From Pseudomonas sp. (GTDB lineage Bacteria > Pseudomonadota > Gammaproteobacteria > Pseudomonadales > Pseudomonadaceae): a DNA stretch of 64,000 nucleotides. Below are positions 33,760 to 41,945 of the stretch, piece after piece. The DNA lies in assembly GCF_030150285.1 (NCBI RefSeq), contig NZ_JASLGE010000082.1:1-64000 (forward strand). Reading direction: 5' to 3'. The position numbers and the translations under genes are program-made. Under the pieces are notes generated by a model. The model made no database searches and was not told the DNA's origin. It saw only the letters and a program-made list of their open reading frames with translations. The number at the start of each line of letters is the position of its first letter. The stretch's first letter is position 1.

Positions 33760-34955
33760 TTAGCCCCCCAGAGGCGGTTTAGCCATGAAGTGGGTTGCAC
33801 GGGTGAAGAGCCTGATTCTTGTGAGCGCCTGGCCAGCCGCTCGCCAAGCTTTTTCACGCCCAGGCTCAGGGCGTCACGCGGTTGCAGGTCGAACAGCGTC
33901 GCGGCCTGATTTTTCGCGTTGATGCGCAACTCCGGGCTCAATACCAAAGTGGCCAGCACCGCAAAGCCGAACGTCTTGGCCAGCGCATCGGCATCCGGCG
34001 CAATGCCGCGCTGGTAACGGTCGACCAGCAACCCCGCGTGTTCCAGTTTCATGCCCTTGGCACGCCACAGGCTGAGCACTTCCAGGTTGCGGCGGCAATC
34101 GAGCACATTCTGGTCGGTGTACACCAGCAGCGTGTCGCAGTGGCTGACAAAGGTGCGCAAGGCTTCGCTGTCGGGCTGGCCCGTGAGGTTCACCACAATG
34201 TGCTGAAAGTGTTGGCGCAAGGCACTGAGCAACATGTACAGCTCGGCGGCGCTGGTGTGTTCCACGGGCTCATCCGTGGGGCTAGCGGCCAGCACCCGCA
34301 GGCCGCCCGGCGCGGTGGTAAAGGCACTGTCGATCAACGTGCTGTCCAGGCGCCGCAAATGGCGCAAGGCATCGCCAAAGAAGAACGTGCTTTCAAGGCC
34401 CAATAAGGCCAGGCCGTCACCACGGGGAATGCCCAGGTCCAGCAGCAGGGTTTTCTGATTGCTCTTTTGCACCACCAGCCCCAAGTGGCTGGCGAGCAAG
34501 GCACCGTCGGCATTGCATTGGGCGCTGAACAACACGCTAAGGCCACCCAGTTGGGTGTTTGGCACCACGGGCGGCAGGCGTTTGCTGAGGCGGCGCACCA
34601 GCCCGGCCACTTCACTGGAGCGCGAGCCGTAAGCGACAAAATCCCGGGCCCCGGCCCGCATGGCGTTAAGTACCAACTGGTTGTCCATGCCATCGCCCAA
34701 CGCCACAATCGCCAGCATGGGTTTGGCTTCCAGGGCACCTTCGATCAGCGCGCACTGGGCGACCACTTTTTCCCGGTCCAGCCCCACAAAAATCAACCCG
34801 GCAAAGGTCACATCCACCAGGGCCAGCAGTTCGTCCAGGCTGCTGGAGCCCGCCCCGACCACTTGCCCCAGCGGGGCCAGCGCACCTTGCAGCCACTCAA
34901 GGTCCGTGTTGTTGCGCGTCAGCGCGAGAAAGGTCTGGCTCAGGCTTTGGCTCAT
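33756..34955 (-). CDS. tadZ: TadZ/CpaE-like localisation protein
   Basis: 399 residues. An N-terminal receiver-like domain (about 8-120) is followed by a MinD/ParA-like ATPase domain (LSVLFSAQCNADGALLASHL), in which the P-loop lysine pattern is degraded: NADGALLA replaces KGGxGKT. This is usual for gamma-proteobacterial TadZ proteins, which place the pilus apparatus at the pole. Overlaps tadA and rcpA by 4 bases each. Confidence 0.88.
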   Translation of the reverse strand: MSQSLSQTFLALTRNNTDLEWLQGALAPLGQVVGAGSSSLDELLALVDVTFAGLIFVGLDREKVVAQCALIEGALEAKPMLAIVALGDGMDNQLVLNAMRAGARDFVAYGSRSSEVAGLVRRLSKRLPPVVPNTQLGGLSVLFSAQCNADGALLASHLGLVVQKSNQKTLLLDLGIPRGDGLALLGLESTFFFGDALRHLRRLDSTLIDSAFTTAPGGLRVLAASPTDEPVEHTSAAELYMLLSALRQHFQHIVVNLTGQPDSEALRTFVSHCDTLLVYTDQNVLDCRRNLEVLSLWRAKGMKLEHAGLLVDRYQRGIAPDADALAKTFGFAVLATLVLSPELRINAKNQAATLFDLQPRDALSLGVKKLGERLARRSQESGSSPVQPTSWLNRLWGAK

Positions 34956-36178
34956 TGGGATAACCCGCTACGGCGATCAAAATTGCCGTTTTCCAGGAAA
35001 TATTGGCGATACCAATTGGGCTGATAGTTGCGCAATTGTTCACCCGGCAACGTGGGCAATGCCGCGTTGGCGGCCAATGGCTGCACCAGGTGCGGGGTTA
35101 CGATCATCAGCAGTTCGCGCTCTTCACTGCTGATATTGGACTCGCGGAAAAAGGCCCCCAGAATCGGGATATCACCCAGCCCCGGGAATTTGTTCACCTT
35201 CGAATTATTGGTGGTGCTGATCAAGCCACTGATCACGAAGCTCTCACCATCGGCCAGGGAAATGCTGGTGTCGGTACGGCGCACGGTCAGGCCTGGCACT
35301 TGCGTGCCGGCAATGGTCACGGCCTTGGTGTAGTCCAGCTCGCTGACTTCCGGTGCCACCTTCAAGATGATGCGGTCACGCCCCACGATAGTGGGCGTCA
35401 GCGTGAGGCGGATGCCGAATTCCTTGTACTCGATCGACACGTTATCGCTGCCGCTGCTCGGCACCGGAATCGGCACCTCGCCACCGGCCAGGAAGCTTGC
35501 GCTCTGCCCGCTCATGGCCACCAGGCTAGGCCGCGCCAAGGTATAGGCAAACCCGCTGCCTTCCAGGGCATTGATCATGGCCCTGACCCGCCCGCCGCCA
35601 AAACCGATATTGAAGAACTTGCTGTCGGCCACTGGCCCACCGGTGATAAGCCCTTGCGCGGAGGTGAGGAAAGAGCCCGGCGAACCAAACAGGAAGTTGC
35701 TGCCTTGACCAAAGATATTGGTACTGGCTTCCTGCAACTTGGAGCGGCTGACTTCAACAAAGCGAATATCGGTCTGCACCTGAACCGGCAGCGCTTCATC
35801 GCCCGACGGCAACCCGCGTGAGGCGGTAAACCCCTCGGTGGCCTTGCCCTTGACGAACACCATGCTTTGGCGCGGCGCTGTCGAGCAAGCCGTCCAGACC
35901 ATCAGGCTGGTGGTACCCGCCGACACGCCGGTGAGTAAAAAGGCGTTGCTGCCATTGGCATGCACGTCGGCAACGGTCGGATCCCCCACCGCGATGCGCG
36001 TAATACTGGCCGACGAATTCAGGGCGCGCTGTGCCCCCTGGGACACCTCCAGAACGCCCGGCAGCGGTTCGAGAGCAGCACAACTGGACGGCGCGGCCAA
36101 AGCCATTTCAAAAGGGAGGCTGGTCAAGATCAGCGCCAAAACAACGCGTGTCTGCAACGCAAGGCAATAGTGGCTCAT
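34952..36178 (-). CDS. rcpA: RcpA, Flp pilus outer-membrane secretin
   Basis: 408 residues with signal peptide (LALQTRVVLALILTSLPFEMALA, cut here to the family pattern). N-terminal BON/pilus-secretin domain (ALNSSASITRIAVGDPTVAD) and C-terminal secretin domain with VPIPVPSSGSDNVSIEYKEF-like region and GLGDIPILGAFFRES, the canonical secretin signature. Forms the outer-membrane pore for the Flp pilus. AAGGAAG precedes the ATG; overlaps tadZ by 4 bases. Confidence 0.92.
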   Translation of the reverse strand: MSHYCLALQTRVVLALILTSLPFEMALAAPSSCAALEPLPGVLEVSQGAQRALNSSASITRIAVGDPTVADVHANGSNAFLLTGVSAGTTSLMVWTACSTAPRQSMVFVKGKATEGFTASRGLPSGDEALPVQVQTDIRFVEVSRSKLQEASTNIFGQGSNFLFGSPGSFLTSAQGLITGGPVADSKFFNIGFGGGRVRAMINALEGSGFAYTLARPSLVAMSGQSASFLAGGEVPIPVPSSGSDNVSIEYKEFGIRLTLTPTIVGRDRIILKVAPEVSELDYTKAVTIAGTQVPGLTVRRTDTSISLADGESFVISGLISTTNNSKVNKFPGLGDIPILGAFFRESNISSEERELLMIVTPHLVQPLAANAALPTLPGEQLRNYQPNWYRQYFLENGNFDRRSGLSQ

Positions 36179-36205
36179 GCGGGTCTTCCTTGTAGATCAG
36201 GATTT

Positions 36206-37144
36206 TTATTGAGCGGGCTGTTGCACCGCTTGATTGCCGCGAATAATTTCAATGCCACGCGCACGCGGTACGCCAGCGGGGTTGCCGGCCACCGCAGCCT
36301 TGACCGGGCCAGCCAGCGCCAGTTGGTTGAACTGATAGAGGTTGCGCTTGGCGTTCTCGACGGTGCCCGAGGTGTCTTGCTCACCCGCCCAGTACTTGTT
36401 CAAGCGTTGTTCGTCCGCACTGCGCACCGCCAGGCGCAAGGTACCGGCCTGGGTGGCGAGCATTAACTGGTTGAGCAACGGTTCGGGCACCGCCAACACC
36501 GCTGTGCGTGCCGCCACTCGGCGCTGCGCTTGTTTGAGGGCTTCTTCGGCGTTGAGGGGTTGGCTGGCCAGACGACCGTCGCTGGTCAGGCCCAGCTCTT
36601 CGCCCACACTCAGCACCCGCACGGCGGGCAACACCACTTGCGCCGATTGCTGCGGGTTGCCGGTGTCCTGGCGCAAAAACAGCAGAATGTCGACGTAATC
36701 ACCCGGTGCCAGTTGCCCGCCTGCACCGGTCACTTCATCAATGGCCACCGCCAGCGCACGTTCATCGGGGCGAATCATGCGGGCCAGCGGCCCACCGATC
36801 TCAAAGCTTTGTTCATTCACCCAGGTGCCTGCCGTCAGCGGCCGCCAAGGGGTACGCCCGACCGCCTGCTCAAGGGTGGTAAAGCTGCCAGCGGGGGCGG
36901 TGCGCACCTTCTCGAGCGTCAGGTCGTCAGCGGTCAATGCCACATGCGGCGGCACATCGCGGGCCAGCACCAGCACCGATTGACGCGTTTTGTCTTCCAC
37001 CGTGGCCACGCCTTGCTCTACCACTTGCGTGACCGGCACGGCAGCAACCGGTTGCTGCCGGCTAACGACCAACCCCCAATAACCTGTTGCAATAGCGCCA
37101 ACAAACAAGACAGCCGCCAGTAATAAACTGCGTCGATTATTCAT
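36206..37144 (-). CDS. rcpC: RcpC/CpaB, Flp pilus assembly protein
   Basis: 312 residues. N-terminal membrane anchor (RSLLLAAVLFVGAIATGYWG), then an SAF domain (VLVLARDVPPHVALTADDL) and the CpaB C-terminal region with ALAVAIDEVTGAGGQLAPGD and YVDILLF. Periplasmic connector thought to modify or gate the RcpA secretin. GGAG lies 9 bases before the ATG. First gene of the leftward operon; 345 bases of AT-rich DNA separate it from divergent flp. Confidence 0.9.
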   Translation of the reverse strand: MNNRRSLLLAAVLFVGAIATGYWGLVVSRQQPVAAVPVTQVVEQGVATVEDKTRQSVLVLARDVPPHVALTADDLTLEKVRTAPAGSFTTLEQAVGRTPWRPLTAGTWVNEQSFEIGGPLARMIRPDERALAVAIDEVTGAGGQLAPGDYVDILLFLRQDTGNPQQSAQVVLPAVRVLSVGEELGLTSDGRLASQPLNAEEALKQAQRRVAARTAVLAVPEPLLNQLMLATQAGTLRLAVRSADEQRLNKYWAGEQDTSGTVENAKRNLYQFNQLALAGPVKAAVAGNPAGVPRARGIEIIRGNQAVQQPAQ

Positions 37145-37489
37145 TTACCCCCACTCCCTTTCTACTCGCGGACTGCACACGAAAGAACACTCACATAAGG
37201 ACATGGCCATAAAGGCTTAATACCCAATGCCGTTTCAACCGTTTCGCTATTTGAACGTAGCGCAGTTGAACCAAAATGCCATTATCGAATCCAAAAAAGC
37301 GCAAGTAATTTTAAATAGTTTGATTTATCACGCCTTTCTTAAAAACACACCATCGTATTAATACTTTGTCATTAGTCAGTTATTACAGTTGCACAATCAT
37401 TAATTCCTGCCAATTCTGTAGTGGCAAATCATAACTACGCCACAACAACGCAACACCGTGCTCCCTCCCGGCGCACCAGGAGAAGTAAA
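37145..37489. promoter_or_regulatory. AT-rich divergent control region between rcpC and flp
   Basis: 345 bp with no gene. Noticeably AT-rich at about 37270-37420, unlike the surrounding coding DNA. It must hold the promoters for flp (rightward) and the rcpC-tadD operon (leftward). PprB is expected to bind here by analogy with P. aeruginosa, but I cannot point to a specific site. Confidence 0.55.
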
Positions 37490-37714
37490 ATGTTTTTAAA
37501 TACTGTTCTGAAAGTGTATATACCGGCTCAGGTATTCGTGACGCGTCAGGCCAAGCTATTTCTGAAACGCACGGACGGCGCGTCGGGTATTGAGTACGCC
37601 ATTATTGCGGCCATGGTTGCGGTGGTGATTGTCGGGTTCTCGGCAGATATCAGAGACGAGGTCAGTACCGTGTTCACCAGTATCAAAGATGGTCTGGTAA
37701 AAGTTAATACTTAA
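37490..37714 (+). CDS. flp: Flp, type IVb major pilin
   Basis: 74 residues from ATG 37490, preceded by AGGAG at 8 bases. Cleavage site is G33 | I34-E35-Y36 (ASGIEYAIIAAMVAVVIVG), giving a mature pilin of 41 residues with the Flp Glu-Tyr pair and hydrophobic helix. The positively charged leader of 33 residues is longer than usual Flp leaders. Processed by FppA and polymerised by the Tad machine. Confidence 0.9.
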   Translation: MFLNTVLKVYIPAQVFVTRQAKLFLKRTDGASGIEYAIIAAMVAVVIVGFSADIRDEVSTVFTSIKDGLVKVNT

Positions 37715-37735
37715 ACTTAGAAGCGGGTTACTGGT

Positions 37736-38149
37736 ATGCACCCCTCCTCACAACGCCAACAACTGCTGCTAGTGGATGACGAAGAGGAGGCCCTGCTGGA
37801 GCTGGCCGAACTGCTGGAGGGCGAGGGCTTTTGCTGCTTTACGGCAACCTCTGTCACCCTCGCCCTTGAGCAGTTAAGCCGCCATCCCGACATTGCGCTG
37901 GTCATCACGGACCTGCGCATGCCCGAAGAAAGCGGCATCGCCCTGATCAAACGATTGCGCGAACATACGGCGCGCCAACACTTACCGGTGATTGTCATTT
38001 CCGGGCACGCCGATATGGCGGATGTCAGCGATTTGCTGCGCCTGCAAGTGCTGGACTTGTTCCGCAAACCGATTTATCACGTGCGGTTACTCGGCACCCT
38101 TGATCATCTTTTCCCAAAACCGGATGCCCTTCAGGGCTCACGCTATTAG
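37736..38149 (+). CDS. Stand-alone response-regulator receiver
   Basis: 137 residues, receiver domain only. DDEEEA acidic pocket (residues 14-15), phosphoacceptor D59 (VITDLRMPEESG), Ser/Thr switch in VIVISGHAD and conserved lysine in LFRKPIYH. No output domain. It starts 21 bases after flp in the same direction, so it is probably co-transcribed and linked to pilus control, possibly a phosphate partner of PprA. The ribosome site is weak. Confidence 0.82.
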   Translation: MHPSSQRQQLLLVDDEEEALLELAELLEGEGFCCFTATSVTLALEQLSRHPDIALVITDLRMPEESGIALIKRLREHTARQHLPVIVISGHADMADVSDLLRLQVLDLFRKPIYHVRLLGTLDHLFPKPDALQGSRY

Positions 38150-38340
38150 CAGCCCACTGTGCAAACATCACTTGCGTTCAACTTTGTACACACGACCATC
38201 GCGAGCCAATAACACTGCCTCATTCTCAATAAACCCCTTAACTAATCCCTCTGTAATCCTGACACTCGTGTCAACTTCAAGCCCTTTCGCGAACCCCCAT
38301 CGTTATAACCCCTCTTCCTTTGGAAGAGGGGTTATAACGA
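38150..38340. other. Intergenic region ending in a perfect 20-bp inverted repeat
   Basis: No gene seen. At 38299-38341 a perfect 20-bp stem with loop TTT (arms 38299-38318 and 38322-38341, core CCCCTCTTCC/GGAAGAGGGG flanked by TTATAAC) abuts the stop of the convergent TpsB gene. Acts presumably as a bidirectional terminator using the AT-rich stem base; no long T tract. Confidence 0.65.
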
Positions 38341-40023
38341 TTACAGCTGATAACTAAAACTGAGGGTATAGCGGGGCCGACGATTGAAACTGTCCAGTGC
38401 GATATCCGACATGGGCTTGGCCACTTCCAGCGCTATGTTGTAATAACGTTTATCTCCAAAGCGCATACCAAGTGCTGCCGAGGACATGTCCGAGCCTTTA
38501 AGCGGAATGTCGTTAAACCAGGTTCTGGCTTTATCGACGACGGCATAGGGTTGCAATAACTTCACCCATTCACCGTCGCGGTTAAAGCTGTAGTTCAACT
38601 CGTACGCCACACCCCAGCCCTTATCGCCCGATGCCTGGTCGTCGGGGTAGCCCCGACCGAAATTCTGCCCGCCAAACACCGCCCGTTCACTGTCGGGCAA
38701 GCTGTCGCCAGTCCAATACAACGCGCCAGACATCACGCCCTGCCAGTTGTCGAAGAAACCGTCGCTTTGCACCCCCGACAGCCGCATCCGAAAGAAGTCC
38801 AGGTCGTAGTGATTGCGGGTCAGGTTGGTTTCGCTTTTAGCCCCCAGGCCATTGATGCCCTGGTACACGCCGGCACTGAGGATGCGCAATTGCCCGGCAT
38901 CGGACTTGCGCCAGTCACCTTCGACCGCCAGGGCACGCACGTTGGTTCTTTCGCGCAGGGTTTGCGCGTAACCGACCACGTCGTAGTCGGTGTTGTCGTT
39001 GACCCCGTACAAGCGGCCAGCCACGCTCAGCCACTCATCCGGCGCAACGATCAGCGGGTGGCTGACCCCGATCGAGAAGCGGTCATTTTCACGGCGGGGC
39101 TTGAGTTGAAAGCCGTCACTGGTGACCAGATTGACGCTGGGGTCACTGCGATAGCTTGCGCCATACAGGTTCAGTTGCGTGCCTTCGGCATTCAGGTACT
39201 GGCTGTAATCAAGCCGGTAGTAATGCTCCTTGTCGCGCCCCGGTGGAAACAGCCCGCTGAGGGTTAACTGCTCGGCCATGGCCGTCTGCGAGTTACTGCT
39301 GGCTCCAAGCAGCGCTTGGGTGCTGTCACGGCTGCCCTCGACAAGGCTCATGCTGGTGGTAAACGGTTGACGGCTGGCGCTGATCAGCATCGTCGAGGCG
39401 CCGTCGGTGGTGCCCGGCGGCGGCACGTGCGCCTCCAGGGTCACCCCCGGCAAGCGGCCCATCAGCGTGGCATAACGGTCAAAGGTTTTGCGGGTCAACG
39501 GCCGCTCGCCTTTGATTTTATCCACCAGCTCATCAATAAAACCCCTGACCCGGCCCACGTCGCCCTCGACCTGATAGCCGCTGACGTAGCCTTCAACCAG
39601 CACCACGCGCACCAAGCCCTGATCAAAGGTTTGTGGGGGTAAAAATGCGTAGGACAACAGGTAGCCGTCAGTTTGATAACGTGCCGTAAGCGTGCGGGTG
39701 GCCTCGATCAACTCACCGAGCGTGATCTCATGCCCCAGCAATGGTTTGTAGGCCGCCCCCAGTTCTTCAAGCGGGTACACCGTGCCGCCTTCGATCTGCA
39801 ATTTACGAATGGTAAACTTCATGCCCATTTCCAGCGGCTGTGTCTCGGCAGCGCCGGGCTGGGGCAATTGCAGTGCCGGCGGTTGCGGCCGATAGGCGTC
39901 TACCGGCAGGTTAGGGGTGGGCAGGCTTTGCAGGGCATCGTTACTGTTCAGAAAACGCGGCAGGGGGTCGGCACTGGCATAGGGCACCAACGCCACGAAT
40001 AAAAGCGGGACGTAATTGCGCAT
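38341..40023 (-). CDS. TpsB-type outer-membrane transporter (ShlB/FhaC/HecB family)
   Basis: 560 residues from ATG 40023, chosen for GGAG 6 bases upstream. Signal peptide ending near YASA; a proline-rich linker (about 25-60); POTRA domain (MKFTIRKLQIEGGTVYPLEEL, by family consensus, and the following YLLSYAFLPPQTFDQGLVRV); and a C-terminal beta-barrel ending in the aromatic strand RYTLSFSYQL. The FGGQNFGRGYP segment resembles the conserved ShlB VRGF/Y region. These proteins secrete a TpsA partner; none with a TPS domain is in the window. Neighbour is the collagen-like lipoprotein, separated by a terminator. Confidence 0.85.
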   Translation of the reverse strand: MRNYVPLLFVALVPYASADPLPRFLNSNDALQSLPTPNLPVDAYRPQPPALQLPQPGAAETQPLEMGMKFTIRKLQIEGGTVYPLEELGAAYKPLLGHEITLGELIEATRTLTARYQTDGYLLSYAFLPPQTFDQGLVRVVLVEGYVSGYQVEGDVGRVRGFIDELVDKIKGERPLTRKTFDRYATLMGRLPGVTLEAHVPPPGTTDGASTMLISASRQPFTTSMSLVEGSRDSTQALLGASSNSQTAMAEQLTLSGLFPPGRDKEHYYRLDYSQYLNAEGTQLNLYGASYRSDPSVNLVTSDGFQLKPRRENDRFSIGVSHPLIVAPDEWLSVAGRLYGVNDNTDYDVVGYAQTLRERTNVRALAVEGDWRKSDAGQLRILSAGVYQGINGLGAKSETNLTRNHYDLDFFRMRLSGVQSDGFFDNWQGVMSGALYWTGDSLPDSERAVFGGQNFGRGYPDDQASGDKGWGVAYELNYSFNRDGEWVKLLQPYAVVDKARTWFNDIPLKGSDMSSAALGMRFGDKRYYNIALEVAKPMSDIALDSFNRRPRYTLSFSYQL

Positions 40024-40116
40024 AGGACACTCCATGGTCAACAACAGCGGCATCACGAGGCAGGGGCAATACGCAAAAACCACGCTACCCCAGCAGCACT
40101 CCTACAACTGACACAT

Positions 40117-40151
40117 GAAAAAAGACGAGAGGTTCATCCGAACCCCTCGTC
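40117..40151 (-). terminator. Strong terminator after the collagen-like gene
   Basis: On the minus strand a 12-base stem (arms 40124-40135 and 40140-40151, one mismatch, loop 4) is followed by TTTTTTC (40123-40117). It follows the collagen-like gene stop at 40209 and precedes tpsB. Confidence 0.85.
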
Positions 40152-40208
40152 CCAACCAAGCGTAGGCGCTGTAGGTACGGCCGTCGAACCGGCCAGGTGC
40201 ATTTCTCG

Positions 40209-41528
40209 TTAGTTTTTCTTGCCCACGTTGCCCAGCCCACCGAGCACTCCGCCAAGAACGCCACCCAAGCCACCCTGGTTACCACTTCCAGCCGCGCCTA
40301 CTGTCGTACCGACCGAACCGGTGCCGCCCGCATTGACATTAAGGCCCAACAAACCGCCACCGCCCAAACCTAACAAGCCACCCTGGCCTGCACCTGCGCT
40401 GCCACCGCTGGCACCGCCACCCAACAAGCCGCCCAGACCCAGGCCGCCGCCCGCCGAGCCGCCTGCTGCGCCCCCGCCCAACAAGCCGCCCAAACTGCCC
40501 AAGCCGCCCAGACCATTGGCCGGCGTGCCGCCTGAGGTCGCCCCGCCACCGAGCAAGCCGCCCAACCCCAGGCCCGCGCCGGTGTTTGTTCCGGCGGCTG
40601 GGTTCAGGTAACCACCGGCCTTGTCAGCCACACCGCCGACACCGATCAGCAACCCACCGACCAGGCCCGTGACCGGGTTTTTGTCGCCCGTGGTGGTCAC
40701 TTTATTGCCAAGCCCGGTGACCACGCCGCCCACCTGATTCAGCAAGCCGTCCACCGGCGCGCCCAAACCGGTTGCGGTGCCCACTTTGCCTGTGACGTTT
40801 TCCACCAGCGAAATCACCGGCACCAGCACTTTGCCATTCACGGCACCCGTGACTTGGCCCAATTGGCCGCTGGTGACGTTGGTGGTGAGGGTGTTACCGA
40901 TCATGGTCACGGTGATGCCCACCTTATTGACCAGCCCACCGGCGGTATCGGCAACGTTATTGACCAAGCCGCCCGCCAGCGGAATGTGGCTGATCGGCGT
41001 GTTGTCCAGCACCGTGGCCAGGCCAGTGCCGACCGACGATACGCCCTTGCCAACATGGCTGACCGCATTGGTCGCACCGGCGACCGTGAGGCCCAGCGAG
41101 TCTTTATCGGTGCCCAACGAGCCCAGCCCATGGCCAATGCCATCGGTCACTGATGTCACCGCATTGCCTGTGCTGACCACCAAGCCGCCGCCCAGCGTAC
41201 CCACCACCGGCACCGTGCTGAGCGTGGTGCCCACACCACTGACGACACCGCCAACGCCACCCAGGGCCGTACCGACTTGCCCGACGACCTGGCCGGTCAC
41301 CAGCGGAGTGTCGTTGCCGTTGCCGGGATTACCAGGGTTGCCGGGGTTGCCGGGGTTGCCGGGGTTACCAGGCCCGCCGGGGCCTCCACCGTCGGTGCTG
41401 CCACCGGATGAACTGGTTGAAATATAATTTTTGGAACCACCGCCACCGCTATGGCAGCCCGCCGTCAGGCTGACGCTCATGACCAAAAACAAGGCTGTAC
41501 TGGTTTTTAACCACAGTTGAGTGTTCAT
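40209..41528 (-). CDS. Collagen-like, glycine-rich lipoprotein
   Basis: 439 residues from ATG 41528 (AGGA upstream). Signal peptide with lipobox LTAGC (lipidated C25), then a Gly/Ser linker, a short collagen-like run GPGGPG followed by five NPG triplets (residues 49-69), a 220-residue Val/Gly/Thr-rich middle with many GxVG repeats, and a C-terminal Gly/Leu tract of GLGGLLGGG-type repeats ending KKN. Probable surface or outer-membrane anchored fibre protein. Upstream of tpsB in the same direction. Such genes are known as collagen-like repeat proteins in pseudomonads; the exact role is unknown. Confidence 0.75.
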   Translation of the reverse strand: MNTQLWLKTSTALFLVMSVSLTAGCHSGGGGSKNYISTSSSGGSTDGGGPGGPGNPGNPGNPGNPGNPGNGNDTPLVTGQVVGQVGTALGGVGGVVSGVGTTLSTVPVVGTLGGGLVVSTGNAVTSVTDGIGHGLGSLGTDKDSLGLTVAGATNAVSHVGKGVSSVGTGLATVLDNTPISHIPLAGGLVNNVADTAGGLVNKVGITVTMIGNTLTTNVTSGQLGQVTGAVNGKVLVPVISLVENVTGKVGTATGLGAPVDGLLNQVGGVVTGLGNKVTTTGDKNPVTGLVGGLLIGVGGVADKAGGYLNPAAGTNTGAGLGLGGLLGGGATSGGTPANGLGGLGSLGGLLGGGAAGGSAGGGLGLGGLLGGGASGGSAGAGQGGLLGLGGGGLLGLNVNAGGTGSVGTTVGAAGSGNQGGLGGVLGGVLGGLGNVGKKN

Positions 41529-41945
41529 GTGAGAAATTCCTTGCACCTGTTACGCCTGAGTTCGAATGTTCACTGCTCTGGCGTCAGCGATACATTCATC
41601 CGTTACAGACATAACAACCCCGCAGGGCCCACTGAACAATTCACAACTTGGTATTAGTCCCTTCTATAACGGGGCTTTGCGCCGACCTGGCGATGTACTT
41701 TCAAGCAGAACCCACGAAGGTAAAACCCTTGTTAATCAACGGCATTTACCCCGCCTGAGCAACAGCCCAAAAACACCCCCTATCAAGAAGTGATAGTCCT
41801 ATTTTGTAGTCATTGACGAGCCTTGCGAGGCTACGTCCGGCGACGCAGCCGTCGCAAAACCGGGTTGCGCGGTGTTCCAGATAGATCCGGGACTCAGGGT
41901 TTACGATCGCTACGCAACCGATCACCCATTAGCGCAATGGGAATA
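41529..41945. other. 417-bp intergenic region with a Pseudomonas repeat-like segment
   Basis: No credible gene. The right part (about 41813-41940) begins GAGCCTTGCGAGGCTACG and contains GGTTGCG (41863-41869) inverted against CGCAACC (41913-41919). This pattern is familiar to me from intergenic repeats of P. fluorescens strains. The left part (41529-41800) is AT-richer and should hold the promoter of the collagen-like gene. Confidence 0.4.

Noticed and set aside
40777..41427. Proline/threonine/leucine-rich frame opposite the collagen-like gene
   Set aside because: It is the complement of the Gly/Val repeat codons; composition explained entirely by the repeats.
40201..41530. Glycine/asparagine-proline triplet runs as a possible CRISPR or tandem DNA repeat array
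   Set aside because: The short NPG repeats encode protein in frame; there are no spacer units or cas genes.
41566..41793. 75-codon open frame in the intergenic region
   Set aside because: No ribosome site, no known motif, and codon use does not resemble Pseudomonas genes.
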